Translations under genes and position numbers: made by a program
Assembly (NCBI RefSeq): GCF_029846115.1
Contig: NZ_JARVZZ010000001.1
Coordinates: 2,914,001 to 2,978,000 of the forward strand
Direction of reading: 5' to 3'
Origin: Serratia marcescens
GTDB taxonomy: Bacteria; Pseudomonadota; Gammaproteobacteria; Enterobacterales; Enterobacteriaceae
Length of the DNA: 64,000 nucleotides
Part shown: positions 45,440 to 54,034 of the stretch, in pieces
Numbering within the stretch: the stretch's first letter is position 1
Layout of the letters: each line of letters starts with the position of its first letter
Notes under the pieces: generated by a model
Told to the model about the DNA's origin: nothing
The model's database searches: none
The model's input: only the letters and a program-made list of their open reading frames with translations

Positions 45440-46776
45440 TGCACCTTAACCCAGACGTAGGCCCTGGCGTCCACTTTGCCGGCGGTGACGGTTTGCCCGG
45501 GCAGCCGGGCGAGCGTGGCGGTGAGCTGGGTGGTGTAGTGGGTAAACCCTGCCGCGGTGCTGCCGCCGCCGCTGGCGCCATTGAGCACCGGGTACCAGCC
45601 GGCGTCATTACCTTGCGGGCATTGCCCGGCGCTGCAGCGCGCCCAGCCGACGAAATTCATCGGCGCGCCGTTGCCGGCGTTGGCGAGTGCGATGCCCACG
45701 CCGGTAGCGACGCTGCTGTCGGTGCCGTAGCCGCTGGAGAGCAGGTAGCTCACGCCGCCGTTGGCGCTGACCAGCCCGAGCTGCTGCGCCGCGACGTAGC
45801 TTTCATACGGCACCTGCAGGCCGAGGGCGGTATTGTTGCTGCTGACGCCGGAAACGGCGGCGTTGTCGCATTCGATATTGAGGGTGAACTGCGCCTGTGA
45901 GGTTTGCCCGGCGGTCAACTGGCTGACGGATATGGTCGGCAGGATCACCAGCGGCGTGACGTTGCGCGCCACGCAGGTGGCGGTATAGGTCAATGAGGAG
46001 ATCGGTGCGGTGCCCATGCCCATCGCGTTCCAGCGCCCGGTGCCCCAGGTGGCGTAGTTGGTGGCGGAGTCGCTGCCGATAGGATCCGAGGCGATGCCGG
46101 GCCCCTGAAAGGTGACATAGCCGTTCGGCTGCGTGCAGGTATAGTTCGAATTGCCGGTGGTCGAGGCCATGCCCACCAGCGGGTTGCCGGCGCTGTAGCC
46201 GCAGTAGTTGCTGGCGCCCGCGCCCGGCAGCGAGCTGATGCGGATCAAATCGGCACGGATGGCGCTGAAGTCTTTCACCCGGATCTGAATTTTGCTGCCG
46301 ACGGTGGCGTAGCGGGTAATCGGCGCCGACTGCCAGTAGCGGGTAAAAACCTTGCCGGAATCCAGATGGGTCAGGCGGATGCCGACGTAGGGGAAGTAGG
46401 TGGCGTAGTAGTTGGGGTTACCGTCCTGGGCGCCCAGATCGTAATAGCCACCGACGCGATCGTCGCCGTTGGTGGCGAAGACTTCATAGATCTGCCCCGC
46501 GTCGCCGGCGTCGCATTCATACAACACCTTGTTGGGATCGGGATAGCGCGTGCCGGACGTAAGATCGAACACGCTGGTGCCCAGCGGCGTGCCGACGGGC
46601 TGCAGGTAAGTGCTGGTCAGGTTAACCCGGCCCAGCGCTGTGCCCACCCCGCAGGGATCGCAACCGGAATCGATCCAGGGGGCGACCCGGGTGCATTGGG
46701 CCAGCGCGGCGGGCGCACCGAACAGCGACAGGGCGAGCAGCGCCAGGGCGGCGATCGGGTAAGCAATGCGTTTCAT
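45436..46776 (-). CDS. Fimbrial tip adhesin
   Basis: A 446-residue exported protein. After the signal peptide (APAALA) comes an N-terminal domain with several cysteines (QCTRVAPWIDSGCDPCGVG, YECDAGDAG, YCGYSAG) unlike a pilin, then a C-terminal pilin-like domain (VARNVTPLVILPTISVSQLTAGQTSQ and a terminal DARAYVWVKVQ donor-acceptor strand). This two-domain design is that of tip adhesins. The receptor cannot be told. The start at 46776 has GGAGAG. Confidence 0.85.
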   Translation of the reverse strand: MKRIAYPIAALALLALSLFGAPAALAQCTRVAPWIDSGCDPCGVGTALGRVNLTSTYLQPVGTPLGTSVFDLTSGTRYPDPNKVLYECDAGDAGQIYEVFATNGDDRVGGYYDLGAQDGNPNYYATYFPYVGIRLTHLDSGKVFTRYWQSAPITRYATVGSKIQIRVKDFSAIRADLIRISSLPGAGASNYCGYSAGNPLVGMASTTGNSNYTCTQPNGYVTFQGPGIASDPIGSDSATNYATWGTGRWNAMGMGTAPISSLTYTATCVARNVTPLVILPTISVSQLTAGQTSQAQFTLNIECDNAAVSGVSSNNTALGLQVPYESYVAAQQLGLVSANGGVSYLLSSGYGTDSSVATGVGIALANAGNGAPMNFVGWARCSAGQCPQGNDAGWYPVLNGASGGGSTAAGFTHYTTQLTATLARLPGQTVTAGKVDARAYVWVKVQ

Positions 46777-46805
46777 CGTCTCTCCTGAGAATAAGTGTGA
46801 ACGGG

Positions 46806-49340
46806 CTAGCGGCACGGGGCGCTGAGCCGTTGAATCGGGCCGTCTTCCCCGGCGGGCAGGCGGTAATGCAACGTGCACTGCTGGCCGGGGGCGTCGCCCC
46901 AGTTCAGCGTCAGCGCACCGGCATTCCGGTCGCTGCGCAGATACACCTGATTGGCCTGGCCGACCATGCCTACGCTGTTGCCTGCGTTGTCCAACACGTT
47001 GGCGCCCATCGGGATCGGCGCGTTATCGGGCCGCTGCGCGGTGATCAGCAGCGCCTGGCCGCGCACGGTGTTGAAGTGCAGACGCACCGTAGCGCCGGCA
47101 TAAGGAGCGACGCGCCGCTGGCCATCTTCCAGTTCCGCTTTGTCGTTCATGCCCTCGGGGTTCAGCGCGACGGTGTTGTAGTGATAGGGCACCAGCGACG
47201 GCGCCAGGGCGTAGCCGAAACGATCGACGCGCGCGCCCTGGCCGTCCATCACCCGTGCGCCGCTGGCGCCGGGCGCTTCGATCAGGGCGAAGGTATCGCC
47301 GACATACGGCCCTAATGTCACGCCGCCGCGGTGCGCCACCACGGCGCCCTGCAGCGACAGGGAGCCTTGTCGGTACTGGCGCGCGGTGGAGAACGAGCCG
47401 GTGACGTTGGCGTAAGGCAGACGGGTTTGCAGGTTGCCGCCCCAGATATTTTGTTGGCGATCGTCGTCGGTGGTGAAGTTCAGGCCGTAGCTGACCGGCT
47501 GTTCGTCGCCGACGCTGCCCGACAGCGCAGCCTGATAGTTGCCCCCCTGGCCCTGGCTGTGGTTGGCCAGCAGCGAGACGCTGGGGGCGGATGACGAACG
47601 GCCGAGCGGGAAGCTCAGCGACAGGGCGGTGACGGTCTGCGTGTTCTGCGCCAGCGGCGCGCTGTAGACATTATCCAGCGGCCCGTAGCCGCGGTAGTCG
47701 CCGTTGCTGTAGCCCAGGCTGCGGGTACGGGTGACGGAGAGGTTAAGCGCCACGCCGTTGCCGAAGGTTTTCCCCCAGCCCAGCTGGAGCTGATTGTCGC
47801 GGCCGCGCTGATCGCGGTAGTCCTGAGTTGAGCCGGACATCGTCAGGCTGCCGAACGCCCCCATCCCCTGATTGACGGCGACTTCGAAACGCGAACGCTG
47901 GCGGTAGGAGTCGGACTGCCAGTTTTGGCCGGTGACGGCGGCGCGCCGCACGCCGAGCACGTCGCTGAGATCGCGAAAGCCCTCGGTAGAGTAGCGGTAG
48001 CCGGCGATGGATAGCGTGGTATCCGTCGGGCTGAAGGTTCGGCTGTAAGAGAGGTGCAGCATCCAGCCGGAGGCGCCGCCGTCCGGCAGGCTGGCGTGGG
48101 AATAGGTGGTATCCATGCCGAAGGCGCCCAGCCAGCTGCTGTACACCCCGCCCAGCATCATCGCCTGGTAGCCGTCCGCCAGTTGGTTGCCGAGGTTGAA
48201 GGTCAGGGCGTTGGTCAGGCCGTGCTGCCAGGTCACTTCGCTGAACAGATCGTTGTCGCCGACGTAGCGGGAACGGCCGACGATCGCGGAGTAGCGCGAC
48301 TGGCCGGGGCGGATGGATTCCGGCACCGCGGCGAACGGCACGGTGAAGGTGCTGACGCTGCCGTCGGCTTCCGTCACCACCACGGTGAGATCGCCGGCGT
48401 AGTTGGTGGCGTACAGATCGTTGATGGCGAACGGCCCCGGCGCGACGGTGGTTTCATACAGCGTGCTTTTGCCCTGCAGCACCGTCACGCGCGCGTTGCT
48501 TTTTGCCACGCCGCGCACCACCGGCGCATAGCCGCGCTGGGAATCCGGCAGCATGCGGTCGTCCGAACTGAGCTGAATGCCGCGAAAGCCCAGGCCGGAG
48601 AAGAAGTGCCCGTCGGTAAAACCTTCGCCCAACAGCATTTCGCTGCGCCAGGGCAAGATCGCGCGCTGCACGTAGCGGCGGCTGGTGTCCAGGTGGCCGC
48701 CGAACTCCCGATCGTAGCGGTAGCTGGACTGCTGGCGGTAGCGCCATAGCCCGAGGTTGAACCCGCCGTTCAGGTTGGCGTAGGTCGAGTCGAGATCGCG
48801 AGTTTGCCCCTGTCGGTAGCTGACGTGGTACTGGTTGAGGTTGTAATTGACGAAGGCCATCGATTCGCCGCTGTCCAGGCTGGCGGGATTGACGCTGCCG
48901 CGCGGCTGGCCGTTCAACAGCGCCTGCGGAATGCTGAGATCCAGCCGCAGCCGCGAAATATCGGCGTTCACCGCGATGTCCTTGAGATCCCGACCGGGCA
49001 GCAGGCATTCCGCTTCGGCGGCCGCCGGCGGATTTTTCAGCCCGAAGCGCGTCAGCTGCGGCCGATCGAAACAGGGCAGCACCTGCTTGCCTGCGCGCAC
49101 GAAGCGAATTTGGTCGCGCTCGAGAAACTGGCCGTTGAGGTACAGATCGATCTGATAGCTGCCGGGAGCGACGGCGTCCTGCTGGTTGAACTGGCTCAGG
49201 GCGCTGTTGCTCAGCACGCTGCCGCGCAGCAGTGCGGGATCGAAGGTATAGCCGTCGGCGGCGGCGCAGCCCAGCGGCAGCGCCAGCAGCGCGCAACACC
49301 AGCATGCGGGCAGCGGCGTCGCCTTGCGGACATCGAACAT
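46806..49340 (-). CDS. Fimbrial outer-membrane usher
   Basis: An 844-residue PapC/FimD-type usher. The order is signal peptide, periplasmic N-domain (FDPALLRGSVLSNSAL), a 24-strand barrel with a plug, and C-terminal domains ending RLSAPCR. Typical motifs are SRYVGDNDLF and RFGYALAPSLVPYHYNTVALNPEGM. It exports and assembles the pilin subunits. It lies 20 bp after the chaperone and 29 bp before the adhesin. Confidence 0.94.
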   Translation of the reverse strand: MFDVRKATPLPACWCCALLALPLGCAAADGYTFDPALLRGSVLSNSALSQFNQQDAVAPGSYQIDLYLNGQFLERDQIRFVRAGKQVLPCFDRPQLTRFGLKNPPAAAEAECLLPGRDLKDIAVNADISRLRLDLSIPQALLNGQPRGSVNPASLDSGESMAFVNYNLNQYHVSYRQGQTRDLDSTYANLNGGFNLGLWRYRQQSSYRYDREFGGHLDTSRRYVQRAILPWRSEMLLGEGFTDGHFFSGLGFRGIQLSSDDRMLPDSQRGYAPVVRGVAKSNARVTVLQGKSTLYETTVAPGPFAINDLYATNYAGDLTVVVTEADGSVSTFTVPFAAVPESIRPGQSRYSAIVGRSRYVGDNDLFSEVTWQHGLTNALTFNLGNQLADGYQAMMLGGVYSSWLGAFGMDTTYSHASLPDGGASGWMLHLSYSRTFSPTDTTLSIAGYRYSTEGFRDLSDVLGVRRAAVTGQNWQSDSYRQRSRFEVAVNQGMGAFGSLTMSGSTQDYRDQRGRDNQLQLGWGKTFGNGVALNLSVTRTRSLGYSNGDYRGYGPLDNVYSAPLAQNTQTVTALSLSFPLGRSSSAPSVSLLANHSQGQGGNYQAALSGSVGDEQPVSYGLNFTTDDDRQQNIWGGNLQTRLPYANVTGSFSTARQYRQGSLSLQGAVVAHRGGVTLGPYVGDTFALIEAPGASGARVMDGQGARVDRFGYALAPSLVPYHYNTVALNPEGMNDKAELEDGQRRVAPYAGATVRLHFNTVRGQALLITAQRPDNAPIPMGANVLDNAGNSVGMVGQANQVYLRSDRNAGALTLNWGDAPGQQCTLHYRLPAGEDGPIQRLSAPCR

Positions 49341-49360
49341 GAAAACCTCCCTGTCTGGTG

Positions 49361-50083
49361 TCAGCGTGCGACGTTCAGGGTGCGTGTGATTTCCACCCCA
49401 TAGTCATTGATGACGCGCAGTGCGACCTGCCGCACCTCCCCGTTCACCGGCCAACTGGCCTGTGAAAACGGCGGGATCAGGTCCGCCTGCGGGATGGCGA
49501 TGCGCTTCGCGCCGCTCAGGATCGCGGCTTGGCTGACGTTGACGTAGTAGCCGGTCGGGTTGTCGACGCGCAGCGCGTTGCCGGCCTGGCGCAGGCTGAG
49601 CCGATCGATGACGTGGTTGGCGTCGCCGGCCAGCCCGGCGGGGCGATAGAACACCTTCAGCCGATTGGTGACCACCAGCAGCAGTTTGTTCTTGTCGCTG
49701 TCCGTCTGGCGCACGGCGGGCACCTGCAGGAAGTTGAGGTAGAACAGCGATTCGCGATCGCGCGGCAGCGGCTGGCCGACGAACGACAGTCGCACCATTT
49801 GCCCGCTGTGCGGATTCATGCGGAAGATTTGCGGCGAGGCGACAAAGGGCGCATCGGCGTTTTGCGGCGTGGATTTGGGGTTATTGATGTCGAGCCAGAT
49901 CTGCATCAGCGCCGGGGTGCCGTCGTCGTTGGTGAACTGCAGCGTTTTTTCCCGCGCCTCGGCGGGGTAGATCACGCGGTTGCCGAGCAGCGTCACGCTG
50001 GCCGACGCGTGGGTAGCGGCAAAACTCATCAGGCAAAGCGACAGGGCGGCCCATCGACGGGCGGTGCGGGTTATCTGCGGCAT
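49361..50083 (-). CDS. Fimbrial periplasmic chaperone, first copy
   Basis: A 240-residue PapD-like chaperone with signal peptide (SLCLMSFAATHASA), GNRVIYPAEAREKTLQFTND, LPRDRESLFYLNFLQVP and NRLKVFYRPAGLAG. An ATG at 50113 would add ten residues, but a 10-bp hairpin ends two bases before it and would mask its ribosome site, so I chose 50083, which also gives a normal 28-residue signal peptide. Neither start has a strong Shine-Dalgarno. Confidence 0.88.
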   Translation of the reverse strand: MPQITRTARRWAALSLCLMSFAATHASASVTLLGNRVIYPAEAREKTLQFTNDDGTPALMQIWLDINNPKSTPQNADAPFVASPQIFRMNPHSGQMVRLSFVGQPLPRDRESLFYLNFLQVPAVRQTDSDKNKLLLVVTNRLKVFYRPAGLAGDANHVIDRLSLRQAGNALRVDNPTGYYVNVSQAAILSGAKRIAIPQADLIPPFSQASWPVNGEVRQVALRVINDYGVEITRTLNVAR

Positions 50084-50115
50084 AAACGTGAACCGATAAA
50101 GGGAGCGAGTCATTC

Positions 50116-50141
50116 AGCGCCGCCCGGCGAAGGGCGGCGCT
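50116..50141 (-). other. Hairpin between the major pilin and the first chaperone
   Basis: Perfect 10-bp arms (agcgccgccc / gggcggcgct) with a six-base loop, 31 bp after the pilin stop. There is no T run. A stem at this spot commonly protects the abundant pilin mRNA and lowers expression of the downstream genes. Confidence 0.6.
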
Positions 50142-50172
50142 GGCATCAACAGGTATGGCGCCTGACGCCGGC

Positions 50173-50706
50173 TTATTTGTAGCTAATGGCGAACTGTGCG
50201 GTGGCGATCACCGAACCGGCCGCCACGCCGGTGTCTTCCGCGTAGTAGCGGGCCACCAGGTTCTGCGAGGTGGAGGTGGCGTCTTTCGCCAGCGTCATCG
50301 CCGACGTGGTGACGGTCGAACCGCTGGCGAATGACAACGGCGTGGTGGCGTCGCTGTCCAGCAGTTGAATGGACACCTTGGCCGCATCGCCCGCGTTGCC
50401 CAGGTTGCCGTTGGTGGTCGGGTTGTTGCCCGCCAGCACGGTTTTGATCGCCGTATCGCTGGTTGCGGCCGTACAGCCCGTGACGTTAACGGTAAACGTG
50501 GTGTCACCGGCGGTGGCGCCTTTAGTGGCGAGTTTGCTGGCGGCGACGGTTGGCAGCAGAACGACCGGATTGGATTGGTTACCGTTAATATTCACCGAGC
50601 AGGTTTGCGTGCTGACTTCGCCTTTAAATTGCACCGTATTGGACGAAGCGGCCGCACAGGCGCCGGAGAGAGCCAGCATGGATAATGCGACTAATTTAAC
50701 ATTCAT
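50173..50706 (-). CDS. Fimbrial major subunit
   Basis: A 177-residue type-1-like pilin. The signal peptide ends CAAAS; the mature part starts with NTVQFKGEVSTQTCSVNING, then a paired cysteine in VTGCTAA, and ends in the typical IATAQFAISYK, with the penultimate tyrosine. It is the first gene of the operon, as expected for the major subunit. Confidence 0.93.
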   Translation of the reverse strand: MNVKLVALSMLALSGACAAASSNTVQFKGEVSTQTCSVNINGNQSNPVVLLPTVAASKLATKGATAGDTTFTVNVTGCTAATSDTAIKTVLAGNNPTTNGNLGNAGDAAKVSIQLLDSDATTPLSFASGSTVTTSAMTLAKDATSTSQNLVARYYAEDTGVAAGSVIATAQFAISYK

Positions 50707-51186
50707 GTGAAATGCCCTTTAATTTACTTTAGAGAAAAGCTTTCCTGACAGTAATAAATTACTGACGTGCGGTTGTGGGTTAATCATGTTGCGCAATTGT
50801 TTTTTAAACGCCTCGGCAAACATGGATTTTCATCCTAACAAACTAAGAATTTTCCCTATAGGTGTTTTGAATAAGGCAATAAGACGAGAAGGCCTGCTGT
50901 TACATTTATTTTCATTTGTGCTTATATCATACAAAATAGAAAATAGATCTATATCATTACGTTGCGATTTTATTGGGTTGCTAGATTTTGTGATTGAAAT
51001 AATTTGAAACATTCATGCCTTTTTTGCGTATTAATCAACGTGCTGACGGATGTGCGATTATTTAAAAAACATGTTATCAATATGTTTTATATTGGTGTGC
51101 TTTGCAGGCAAATTACCCCAAAAAAGAGCAGCGACAAGCCGCCTGAGGTGTGGAAGCATGCTTTCATGCTGATAAGGAGAATTAAA
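50707..51186. promoter_or_regulatory. AT-rich regulatory region between the fimbrial operon and a LuxR-type gene
   Basis: About 480 bp with divergent promoters. It is clearly richer in A and T than both sides, a common feature of H-NS-silenced fimbrial promoters. I found no perfect inverted repeats that would mark an invertible switch. The 73-codon frame at 50786-51007 looks accidental. Confidence 0.5.
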
Positions 51187-51765
51187 GTGAGAGTGATTTA
51201 TATCGACGGTTCACCGCTGTGCCGGTTGGGCATGAAAACATTATTGGGAGGTGGGGTGATAACCTTATCTTCGCCCAATATTAACATCGTTAAAAATATA
51301 AGCCCGGCGCCTGATTTAATTATCATGGATTTTCCCCATGAAATTTATCGGTTCGAAACCTATTTGAGGTTTATTGACCTTTGCCGCGCTGAATATAAAG
51401 ACGTCCGGATACTGTTCTTCGTCGATAAGACTTCACCGCTGATCCTGGCGTTTATCGCTGCGGCGCAGCCGGATGCGATTTTGCACAAACGGGAAGCGCT
51501 GCAGGTGGTGCGGGAAACCTGCGCGGCGCTGGTCTGCCGTGAGGAGGAAGGTGAACGGCACGTGGTGAACCGGCATCGGGCGGCGGCGATCACGCCTGGC
51601 GAGGCGGCGGTGCTGTGTGAAACCGCCCGCACCGAAGATATCCGCTTGACCGCGCGGCGGCTTAACCTGCACCCGAAAACCGTTTATTCGCACCTCAATA
51701 ACGCCGGCAAAAAGTTCGGCATCCGCAATCGGGTCGAACTGCTGAAGATGATTGCGCTGTTGTAG
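51187..51765 (+). CDS. LuxR-type response-regulator-like protein
   Basis: A 192-residue regulator from a GTG at 51187, which has AAGGAG eight bases upstream. The N-terminal domain resembles a receiver (RVIYIDGSPLCRLGMKTLLG; DLIIMDFPHE) but lacks the usual double-acid cluster, so phosphorylation is uncertain. The C-terminal LuxR helix-turn-helix reads LTARRLNLHPKTVYSHLNNA. Similar genes flank and control fimbrial operons; the divergent position here suggests the same. The frame extends 61 codons upstream without support. Confidence 0.8.
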   Translation: MRVIYIDGSPLCRLGMKTLLGGGVITLSSPNINIVKNISPAPDLIIMDFPHEIYRFETYLRFIDLCRAEYKDVRILFFVDKTSPLILAFIAAAQPDAILHKREALQVVRETCAALVCREEEGERHVVNRHRAAAITPGEAAVLCETARTEDIRLTARRLNLHPKTVYSHLNNAGKKFGIRNRVELLKMIALL

Positions 51766-51772
51766 TGCGCCG

Positions 51773-52267
51773 TTAGCGGGTTTTGCCGACGGCCAGCCGC
51801 CATCGCGTGATCTCATCGGCGCCGGGCCCGGCGGCCAACGCCAGGTTTTGCGGCGGCAGCGGTTCGCCGGTCACGGCATCGATCACGCGCAGGGTGGCGG
51901 GGTGGCCGGTCGCGCGGTCAACCACGCGCAGCGGCGGCCCGGCCAGCTCGGACAGGTTCCATTTGTCGCCAATCTGAATCATCGCCATCACCAGCAGACC
52001 GAGATCTTTTCCCTTCTCCGTCGGCAGATACTCGTAGCGATCGGGGCGCGTCTGGTATTGCCGTTTTTCGATAAGGCCGTTGCCTTCCAGCGCCTTGAGC
52101 CGATCGGCCAACGTATTGTTGGTGATGCTGGTCGACTGGCGCAGATCGTCATAGCGCGAGAGCCCCAGCAACAGATCGCGCATGAGGATCGCACCCCAGC
52201 GATCGCCCAATGCCGACAGCACGTGGGCCACCGAACACGTCATGCCCTCAAACCCTTTTGCTTTCAC
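51773..52267 (-). CDS. HxlR-family transcriptional regulator
   Basis: A 164-residue winged-helix protein with the HxlR core (CSVAHVLSALGDRWGAILMRDLLLG, then TNNTLADRLKALEGNGLI). A Cys at the beginning of the core is typical of redox- or aldehyde-sensing members. The start GTG at 52267 follows AGGTAAGG; an ATG eight codons in is the alternative. Divergent from a tautomerase that it likely controls. Confidence 0.88.
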   Translation of the reverse strand: MKAKGFEGMTCSVAHVLSALGDRWGAILMRDLLLGLSRYDDLRQSTSITNNTLADRLKALEGNGLIEKRQYQTRPDRYEYLPTEKGKDLGLLVMAMIQIGDKWNLSELAGPPLRVVDRATGHPATLRVIDAVTGEPLPPQNLALAAGPGADEITRWRLAVGKTR

Positions 52268-52346
52268 GTTGCCTTACCTCTGTTTTCCGTCTGATTGCCG
52301 ATAATTTTATCGCCTAGGCTTGATCACTTCAATGATTGGAGTTATT

Positions 52347-52363
52347 ACTCTTATTATTAGAGT
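52347..52363. promoter_or_regulatory. Palindrome between HxlR and tautomerase genes
   Basis: ACTCT-TATTATT-AGAGT lies 80 bp from the regulator start and 70 bp from the tautomerase start. This size and AT-rich centre fit HxlR-type operators. Candidate autoregulatory site. Confidence 0.55.
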
Positions 52364-52432
52364 TTTGTTTGACACCGGCTGCCGGCCAGAACGATTGTCG
52401 ATACCCCGCAGCTTTACCGAGGAGAGAACGCG

Positions 52433-52858
52433 ATGCCACTGTGGCAGATTTACCACCCTGAACCGGCCTTCAGCGCCACCGATAAACGCGCGCTTGCGCA
52501 GAAGGTCACCGCCCTGTACCAAGACTTTTTACCGCGCTTCTACGTCAACGTCTTCTTCCACGCGCTGCCACCCGGCGCGGCGTATCTCGGCGGCGAACCG
52601 GCCGATGACTTCGTGCGGGTGACCATCGACCATATCGCCCGCGCCATGGACAACGACGCGGAGCAGCAGCAATTCCTGGCGGCCTGCACCCGCATCCTGC
52701 AACCCTACCTCGCCGCGCGCGGGCTGCGCTGGGAGCTGCACGTGGACGAAACGCCGTTCTCGCTGTGGACTATCGAAGGCTTGAAGCCCCCGGTGCCGGG
52801 GACGGCGGCGGGGGAGAAGTGGCGCAGCGAGAACCGGCCTTCGGTGTGGGAGGGGTAG
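52433..52858 (+). CDS. Tautomerase-superfamily protein (Tautomerase_3)
   Basis: A 141-residue cytosolic enzyme. After Met removal the N-terminal proline (PLWQIYHPEPAFS) would be the catalytic base of the superfamily. The segments RFYVNVFFHALPPGAAYLGGE and WELHVDETPFSLWTIEGLKPP are typical of the group that includes cis-3-chloroacrylate dehalogenase-like proteins, found widely in fungi. The substrate is unknown. Confidence 0.85.
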   Translation: MPLWQIYHPEPAFSATDKRALAQKVTALYQDFLPRFYVNVFFHALPPGAAYLGGEPADDFVRVTIDHIARAMDNDAEQQQFLAACTRILQPYLAARGLRWELHVDETPFSLWTIEGLKPPVPGTAAGEKWRSENRPSVWEG

Positions 52859-52971
52859 CGGCGCTGACGGAATGCCCGATGCTTAAAAGCGACGATGAGC
52901 GCCGGTTTTTTATCTTCGCTTAAACAAAACCGCATCACCGCGTGGGGGCTGCGAAGGTAACCCGGCAGGCA

Positions 52972-53853
52972 TCATAGGCTGTGTTGTACATCTGATATGA
53001 ATGCATTAACGATGGCGGATTTTTCATCCTTACGATAGATGAAAAAAACCTCAGTTGCGTTATCGACGGCGGGGATCGGCCTGTAGGTGATGTTGGGCAG
53101 TTTGATTGAGGATAGCGAAGAGGGAACGATGGCGATGCCAAGGCCGGAGGCCACCATGCCGAGCACGCTTAATGTGCTGTCTAACCGATAGGCTACCTTG
53201 ATGTCTTCTTCAATAATGGCGTTCAGGATACGAAGCTGGCCATCGTCTCCGCTGTTTTCCGAGTAGATGATAAAATCTCGCCCAGAGAGGTCTTCCTTTT
53301 TCAAGGCCTCTTTTTTCGCCAGATCGGAGTCTTCCTGAATCACGACGACCCAGTCAAATTTTTTTATGGGTATAAAGCCGAGCTCCGGTGGGATATTGAG
53401 ATCCAGATTGGGGCAGTAGCTGACGTCGATATTTCCGTTGACGATCTCATCGATTTGTTTCCAGTATGACAGCTCTTTGGCGCGGAAGTTAACGCCGGGG
53501 TGCTCTGCTTTAAATCGATGAATATCGGCGGTGACTAATCCTGCCGCCACGGCATTGCCGACAAATCCGATGCGCACATTGCCATTCTCACCTTTCGCCG
53601 CCGCTTTGGTTTCGTCAAGCGTACTTTTTATTTTCTCATAAATATCCGGCGCGTTTTTTAAAAATACCTCTCCCACCTCAGTGAGTTCGACATTACGGTT
53701 GTTGCGAATAAAGAGTGGTGCACCAATCTCTTCTTCCAGCGCTTTTATCTGCATGCTGAAAGCCGACTGCGTAATATGAATGCGCTTGGCCGCTTTGCCA
53801 AAATGTTTTTCTTCAACGAGGGCCAGGAATGCCTGGATATGGCGAAAATTCAT
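52972..53853 (-). CDS. LysR-family transcriptional regulator
   Basis: A 293-residue LTTR. The N-terminal helix-turn-helix (ALVEEKHFGKAAKRIHITQS, SAFSMQIKALEEEIGAPLF) is followed by the effector domain. It is divergent from an amidohydrolase gene, 181 bp apart, which is the classical layout for a regulator and its target. The region is richer in A and T than the surrounding core genes. Confidence 0.9.
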   Translation of the reverse strand: MNFRHIQAFLALVEEKHFGKAAKRIHITQSAFSMQIKALEEEIGAPLFIRNNRNVELTEVGEVFLKNAPDIYEKIKSTLDETKAAAKGENGNVRIGFVGNAVAAGLVTADIHRFKAEHPGVNFRAKELSYWKQIDEIVNGNIDVSYCPNLDLNIPPELGFIPIKKFDWVVVIQEDSDLAKKEALKKEDLSGRDFIIYSENSGDDGQLRILNAIIEEDIKVAYRLDSTLSVLGMVASGLGIAIVPSSLSSIKLPNITYRPIPAVDNATEVFFIYRKDEKSAIVNAFISDVQHSL

Positions 53854-54034
53854 GGATTAGATTCCTGTATCAGTCGTTCAAAAAAATGAATTGGATATAT
53901 GGTTTCCATGAAAATACCCTCTAATAGAGCTCGCGTTAAAGTGTAGGTTATTTCTGAAATGCGAGCTAGTCAACAACACTCAGCGTGTTGCTATATATTT
54001 CAACGATAAAATATATGCATAGTGGAGGCGCTAA

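Noticed and set aside
50786..51007. 73-codon frame in the fimbrial regulatory region
   Set aside because: No ribosome site, AT-rich chance frame overlapping another short frame on the opposite strand.
50707..51186. Invertible promoter element (phase switch) at the fimbrial operon
   Set aside because: No pair of matching inverted repeats was found, and no recombinase gene of the FimB/FimE type is adjacent.
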